Positions 61,701-64,000 of a stretch of 64,000 nt of DNA are shown here, piece after piece (position 1 is the first letter of the stretch; each line of letters opens with the position of its first letter). The DNA is from JABRWC01 sp039961675 (lineage in GTDB: Bacteria > Planctomycetota > Phycisphaerae > UBA1845 > Fen-1342): positions 1-64,000 of the forward strand of contig JABRWC010000115.1 of the NCBI GenBank assembly GCA_039961675.1, given 5' to 3'. The translations under genes and the position numbers were made by a program. The notes below the pieces were generated by a model that searched no databases, had not been told where the DNA came from, and worked only from the letters and a program-made list of their open reading frames with translations.

Positions 61701-62351
61701 TGGCTGCGCATCGAGGAGCTGCGCGGGCGGATCGCCGACGGGGAGGTGTTCGGCTTCGCCCGCTTCGATCCGGTCAGCGGCGCCCACGAGCTGTCACTGA
61801 CGCTCAGCGGCCTGCGGCTCGGCGACCTGATCCGCCCCGGAAAACCCGGCGGCGGCGCGATGCGCGGGGGGCGCGTCGACGGGCACGTGTTCGTGCGCGC
61901 CGAGAGCGACGACCCGACGTCGCGCGTAGGCGGCGGGGAGCTGAGCATTCGCGGCGCCTCGCTGCTGGCCAGCCCCGTCACCGCCTCGGTCGTGGAGGCG
62001 ACGCGCAACCGCCGCGGCGCGGTGGGCGAATCGGTCGAGCAGGCACTGATCAAGTTTTCCTGGATTGGCGACGACGTGAACCTGAGCTACGTGGACATCC
62101 AATCGAGCGACCTGCGGCTGGTGGGCGAGGGCCACTGGAACACCGACACCAACCGCCTGTCGATGACGCTGCTCGGCGCCCCGCCGGCCGCCGCGCCGCA
62201 GCTCGGCGTGCTCTCCGAACTGATCGAGTCCGCGGGTCGAGAATTGATGCAATTCCGCATCGACGGCACGGCGGACGCGCCGCGCGTCACCATCGAGCCG
62301 TTCCACGGCTTGACCGAGCCGCTGCGGCGCATGATGCGCGGCGGAGAGTAG
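58767..62351 (+). CDS. AsmA/TamB-like large membrane-anchored protein
   Basis: 1194 aa. One N-terminal membrane helix (LMILLLLLVLPPAGVYIYF) then a very long beta-rich body: ALVQVGHARVHPSLSALLVG, PLERVSRVRDVHGDSLGEIR, NLSYVDIQSSDLRLVGEGHW and the C-terminal LMQFRIDGTADAPRVTIEPF segment, which is typical of the AsmA/DUF3971-type repeating beta-groove proteins that carry lipids between membranes. It has no close E. coli-like AsmA signature, so the family is broad. As a bridge between inner and outer membrane it fits a Gram-negative-type envelope. GGAGAGAATGAACCC precedes the ATG. Convergent with the phosphatase gene. Confidence 0.88.
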   Translation: MRRSRWLRNLMILLLLLVLPPAGVYIYFTRPGVLRSQVEAAFARAGLRVTRLDEIGFTPWGGLEVANLALDLAEPSRWNPLLERPALVQVGHARVHPSLSALLVGRVTLKAVALERPAISWVLHSAPEAAAATASRSTEVDLGALLAGLPSLSIEGGDVNLWATEPAGLRLLRRWAVSGRGDWSAGSEPGSPRDYVLRIHQTGGPVPRRPNGPGEPLLELRSNGRTLRGRIGWIETAVVRELLPAAWRERVAAVGLSAVARLSDFAYSEGQVRSATLEFEQAESALPVEEPGPAAPATASFLQLRSAAGCIRFRGRLDESGVPAQSVQVALEGELNDGRVSLSLQAEGRALHAESDSPSLDRWLGALGSLDASLRVDSITLPDFDAQPAFVQSQRLPDGVRSFFRNFDPRGRVNFAVRVARRPRSTASGDGRADADLWSYDGRIEALGSSAFPRYFPYLWRDVHGAVSFSEAGITLESLSGNHGSARMRINGHVNNVERWTGFQLSVDAKDLALDADLLAALPAEYGDVWRDADPVGLCDVAVELTRAEGSEQSGPLPTEIQVDALLTQGSLTAGQAVRLDDASGHFRIEDGMLQISRLSGTHDGATVQLSGSLDLRRRESGRAERVSLTASDLPLERVSRVRDVHGDSLGEIRFAGRGNVWGSVSRGVEGLRDSYSVEVTDGTLTAFAADLPWSLARGWITLDDEQQRIVRLDARRGEDRISVSGRLPAEGRAGQAALEVRSETRAMDQLLRQLIPARWARLREMLGAGGAGALEMSLRVAPDAEPALRQRAEIQLTLERLKPAPLPLDLRQIDARLSLNAHGFELKNAAARYGASGRVEVAGGGHWEGAAPWSELHADLHEIAIDAAFIEAMPEPLARLLRRMAVQGRADGTIDRLRVSGGGPNEWDFIGRLSLTGTDLRVGLPLEDADGELSGRCLVPPNQEPSLELDFLVARGVLAGRPIERWEGHVIGEPGARWLRIEELRGRIADGEVFGFARFDPVSGAHELSLTLSGLRLGDLIRPGKPGGGAMRGGRVDGHVFVRAESDDPTSRVGGGELSIRGASLLASPVTASVVEATRNRRGAVGESVEQALIKFSWIGDDVNLSYVDIQSSDLRLVGEGHWNTDTNRLSMTLLGAPPAAAPQLGVLSELIESAGRELMQFRIDGTADAPRVTIEPFHGLTEPLRRMMRGGE

Positions 62352-62399
62352 CGCCGGCGACATGCCACACATCACATCGCGGTTGACCCGCCGCGGACA

Positions 62400-64000
62400 C
62401 TATTCCAGATAGCCGAGTTCGCTGAGGCGCTGCTCCAGGATGCGGCGGTCTTCGTCGCTGTAGACCTCGACGCGGTCCTCGGTCGGCTTCTTGATCGGCG
62501 GCTCGCGTTCGATCACCGGCTCGCGCGTGAAGGCCTCGGTCAGTACGCGGCCTTCCATGTCGACCGGGACGCTCAGCCCCAGCGCCGCGAGCACCGTCGG
62601 CGCGATGTCGACGATGTCGCCCTCGATGCGCACGCCGCGGCGGATGCTCGGCCCGCCCAGGGCGATGACGCCCTCGGCCCGGTGCGTCCCTTCCAGGCGG
62701 CTGGGCGAGCACCAGCGCACCGCCGAGTGCCCGCGGATCTTGCGGACCACGGCCAGGCCCGGGTGCGGCGAGAGCAGCAGGTCGGGAAGCTCGGGGCAGT
62801 CCTCGCGGTTGCAGCCGTAAAGCTCCTCGGTCTTGTACACGTCCGGGAAGACTCTCACGCTGCGCCCGGAGGGGTCGCGCACCGTGAGTTTGCGGAAGCG
62901 CTCGGCGATCTCGCTGCGCAGCGGCTCGTACTCCGCCGGCTCCACGATCCCGAGCGGACCGCGGCCCTTGAGGTTGATATACAGGAAGCCGTAAATCCCG
63001 GCGTGCATCACGCACGCGCGCGTGGCGGTCCAGTCCACCGCCAGCTCGCGCTCGATGCCGCGGTTACCCTGCTCGAAGCGCGTGGCCTTGCCCTTGGTGA
63101 GCCGGTGCAGCCAGTGCTGGCCGCGCTGCTGCGCCTGCGCCCACGGGCTGCGGAGCTTCAGGTAGCCCCACTCGCTCAGCAGCAGATTCGGCTGCGCCTT
63201 GCCGTCCAGGCTGCCGTGGCCGTGGTCCGACATGATCAGCGCCGCGGCGTCGTGCGCCTCGGCGTACTCGAACAGCCGCGCCAGGACGCCGTCGAGCGAC
63301 GTGAAGCAGGCGGCGGCAAGCTCGGCCTCGCGCGGGTAGCGCGACTTGTAGCGCGGATCGAGGTATTTCCAGGCCTTGTGCTGGAGGTTGTCCACCAGCT
63401 TCAGCACCACCATCAGCACGTCCCAGCCGAAGCGGTCGCCGCAGTATTGAGTGAGCTGCCAGCCTTGCTCGAAGCTGGTGGCGATGTACTCGAGGTTCTC
63501 CCGCAGGAGCTGCGTTCCGCCGAACGCCCGCCGGCGCCAGTTCGTGCGGTAGCTGTAGTTCGGGATCTCGCGCAGGATGTCGTGTTTGAGCTCGCGCGGA
63601 TAGGTGAACTCGGCGTGAATGCTGGGGGTCTCGAAGCCGCTGATCATGAAGCCGTTGACGGGGCGCGGCGGATAGGTCATCGGGACGTTGATGCTCCCGA
63701 CGCGCAGACCCTTGTCGCTGAGGTGCTCCCACAGCGTTTTCTCGCGAATCTCGTAGGTGCTGTTGAAGGTCAGCTCGTGCGTGCGGACGTCGTATTTCTC
63801 GAAGTCTACGATGCCGTGCCGGCCGGGTCCCTTGCCGGTCATGAACGTGGTCCACGCCGCCGGCGTGATCGGCGGCTTGGTCGAGTGCAGGATTCCCGCC
63901 GCGCCGCGCTCGATGAACCGCTTCAGCACGGGCATCCGCCCGGCGTCCATCAGCGGCCCGAGCACGTCGAACGTGGCCCCGTCCAGACCGATGATCAGGA
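62400..64000 (-). CDS. Alkaline phosphatase superfamily enzyme (type I phosphodiesterase-like), N-terminus outside window
   Basis: At least 533 residues; the frame is open to the right edge. The window-edge sequence reads LIIGLDGATFDVLGPLMDAG, where the first Asp is the usual metal ligand, so the true start is outside. STKPPITPAAWTTFMTGKGP contains the Thr nucleophile, PGRHGIVDFEKYDVR follows, and IMSDHGHGSLDGKAQPN supplies the later Asp-His ligands. The HxxxD-type zinc ligand set of AP-superfamily phosphodiesterases/phosphoglycerate mutase-like proteins seems complete. Members of this planctomycete family are predicted to hydrolyse phosphodiesters or nucleotides. An internal GTG at 63965 is not a start. 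Confidence 0.9.
   Translation of the reverse strand, partial: LIIGLDGATFDVLGPLMDAGRMPVLKRFIERGAAGILHSTKPPITPAAWTTFMTGKGPGRHGIVDFEKYDVRTHELTFNSTYEIREKTLWEHLSDKGLRVGSINVPMTYPPRPVNGFMISGFETPSIHAEFTYPRELKHDILREIPNYSYRTNWRRRAFGGTQLLRENLEYIATSFEQGWQLTQYCGDRFGWDVLMVVLKLVDNLQHKAWKYLDPRYKSRYPREAELAAACFTSLDGVLARLFEYAEAHDAAALIMSDHGHGSLDGKAQPNLLLSEWGYLKLRSPWAQAQQRGQHWLHRLTKGKATRFEQGNRGIERELAVDWTATRACVMHAGIYGFLYINLKGRGPLGIVEPAEYEPLRSEIAERFRKLTVRDPSGRSVRVFPDVYKTEELYGCNREDCPELPDLLLSPHPGLAVVRKIRGHSAVRWCSPSRLEGTHRAEGVIALGGPSIRRGVRIEGDIVDIAPTVLAALGLSVPVDMEGRVLTEAFTREPVIEREPPIKKPTEDRVEVYSDEDRRILEQRLSELGYLE

Overview
The window is GC-rich, gene-dense bacterial chromosome, most consistent with a planctomycete of the Phycisphaerae type. 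The clues are a tandem pair of secreted pseudopilin-like proteins (FTLIELLVVVAIIALL prepilin start plus a C-terminal H-x(n)-LDGHADY segment), a BNR-repeat protein ending in a dockerin-like Ca-binding repeat, an Asn/Asp-rich cytochrome c lipoprotein, an HTH-receiver response regulator, a Lys-rich histone-like protein, an RNase III that lacks one acidic active-site residue, and dispersed palindromic REP-like DNA. No prophage, IS transposase, CRISPR array, rRNA or tRNA was found. This reads as ordinary core chromosome with lineage-specific secreted and membrane proteins in between.

Layout. 1-5 kb: end of an ACT-domain protein, an NfnA/NfnB-like (GltA-type) flavoprotein pair, an orphan sugar-binding lipoprotein and an AcpH-like protein. 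5-9.1 kb (minus): dnaN-dciA-gyrB, with no recF between them. 9.2-16.2 kb: a secreted terpenoid-cyclase-fold repeat protein, a zinicin metallopeptidase, SppA-like lipoprotein, PabA/TrpG, a small lipoprotein, the histone-like protein, PyrF and a UbiA-family prenyltransferase. 16.9-19.8 kb: cystathionine beta-synthase and a cystathionine gamma-lyase/synthase, a reverse transsulfuration unit with a small unexplained ORF between them. 20-30.5 kb: an MscS channel with three copies of an extracytoplasmic domain, glucan phosphorylase, TruB, a DUF192 lipoprotein, a PP2C-type phosphatase, a rhodanese-methyltransferase fusion coupled to an EVE-domain protein, and Ffh.

30.6-41 kb: two pseudopilin paralogues, two tiny single-span membrane ORFs (30 and 42 aa) with strong Shine-Dalgarno sequences, a GT2 glycosyltransferase, an RlmI-type rRNA methyltransferase, a DUF1801 protein, the cytochrome c lipoprotein, and a translationally coupled DUF4198-like/BNR-dockerin pair. 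41-48 kb: RNase III, a TIGR03960-type B12-binding radical SAM protein with a REP-like element inside its coding sequence, and three proteins of unknown role, one of them a predicted secreted HExxH peptidase. 48.5-51.1 kb (minus): the rplK-orf80-rplA-rplJ-rplL operon, carrying an extra 80-aa ORF coupled to rplK. 51.4-64 kb: an SDR oxidoreductase, a secreted protein, MnmG, a two-component pair (HTH-receiver regulator and HDOD-GAF-histidine kinase), a small conserved-looking protein, a 1194-aa AsmA-like protein, and an alkaline-phosphatase-superfamily enzyme cut by the window end.

Best candidates for undescribed biology are the two micro-membrane ORFs (33.4-33.8 kb), orf80 inside the ribosomal operon, the triple-domain MscS channel, and the palindromic repeat families, one of which is translated inside a radical SAM enzyme. 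Family names come from motif recognition by eye. No database search was run.
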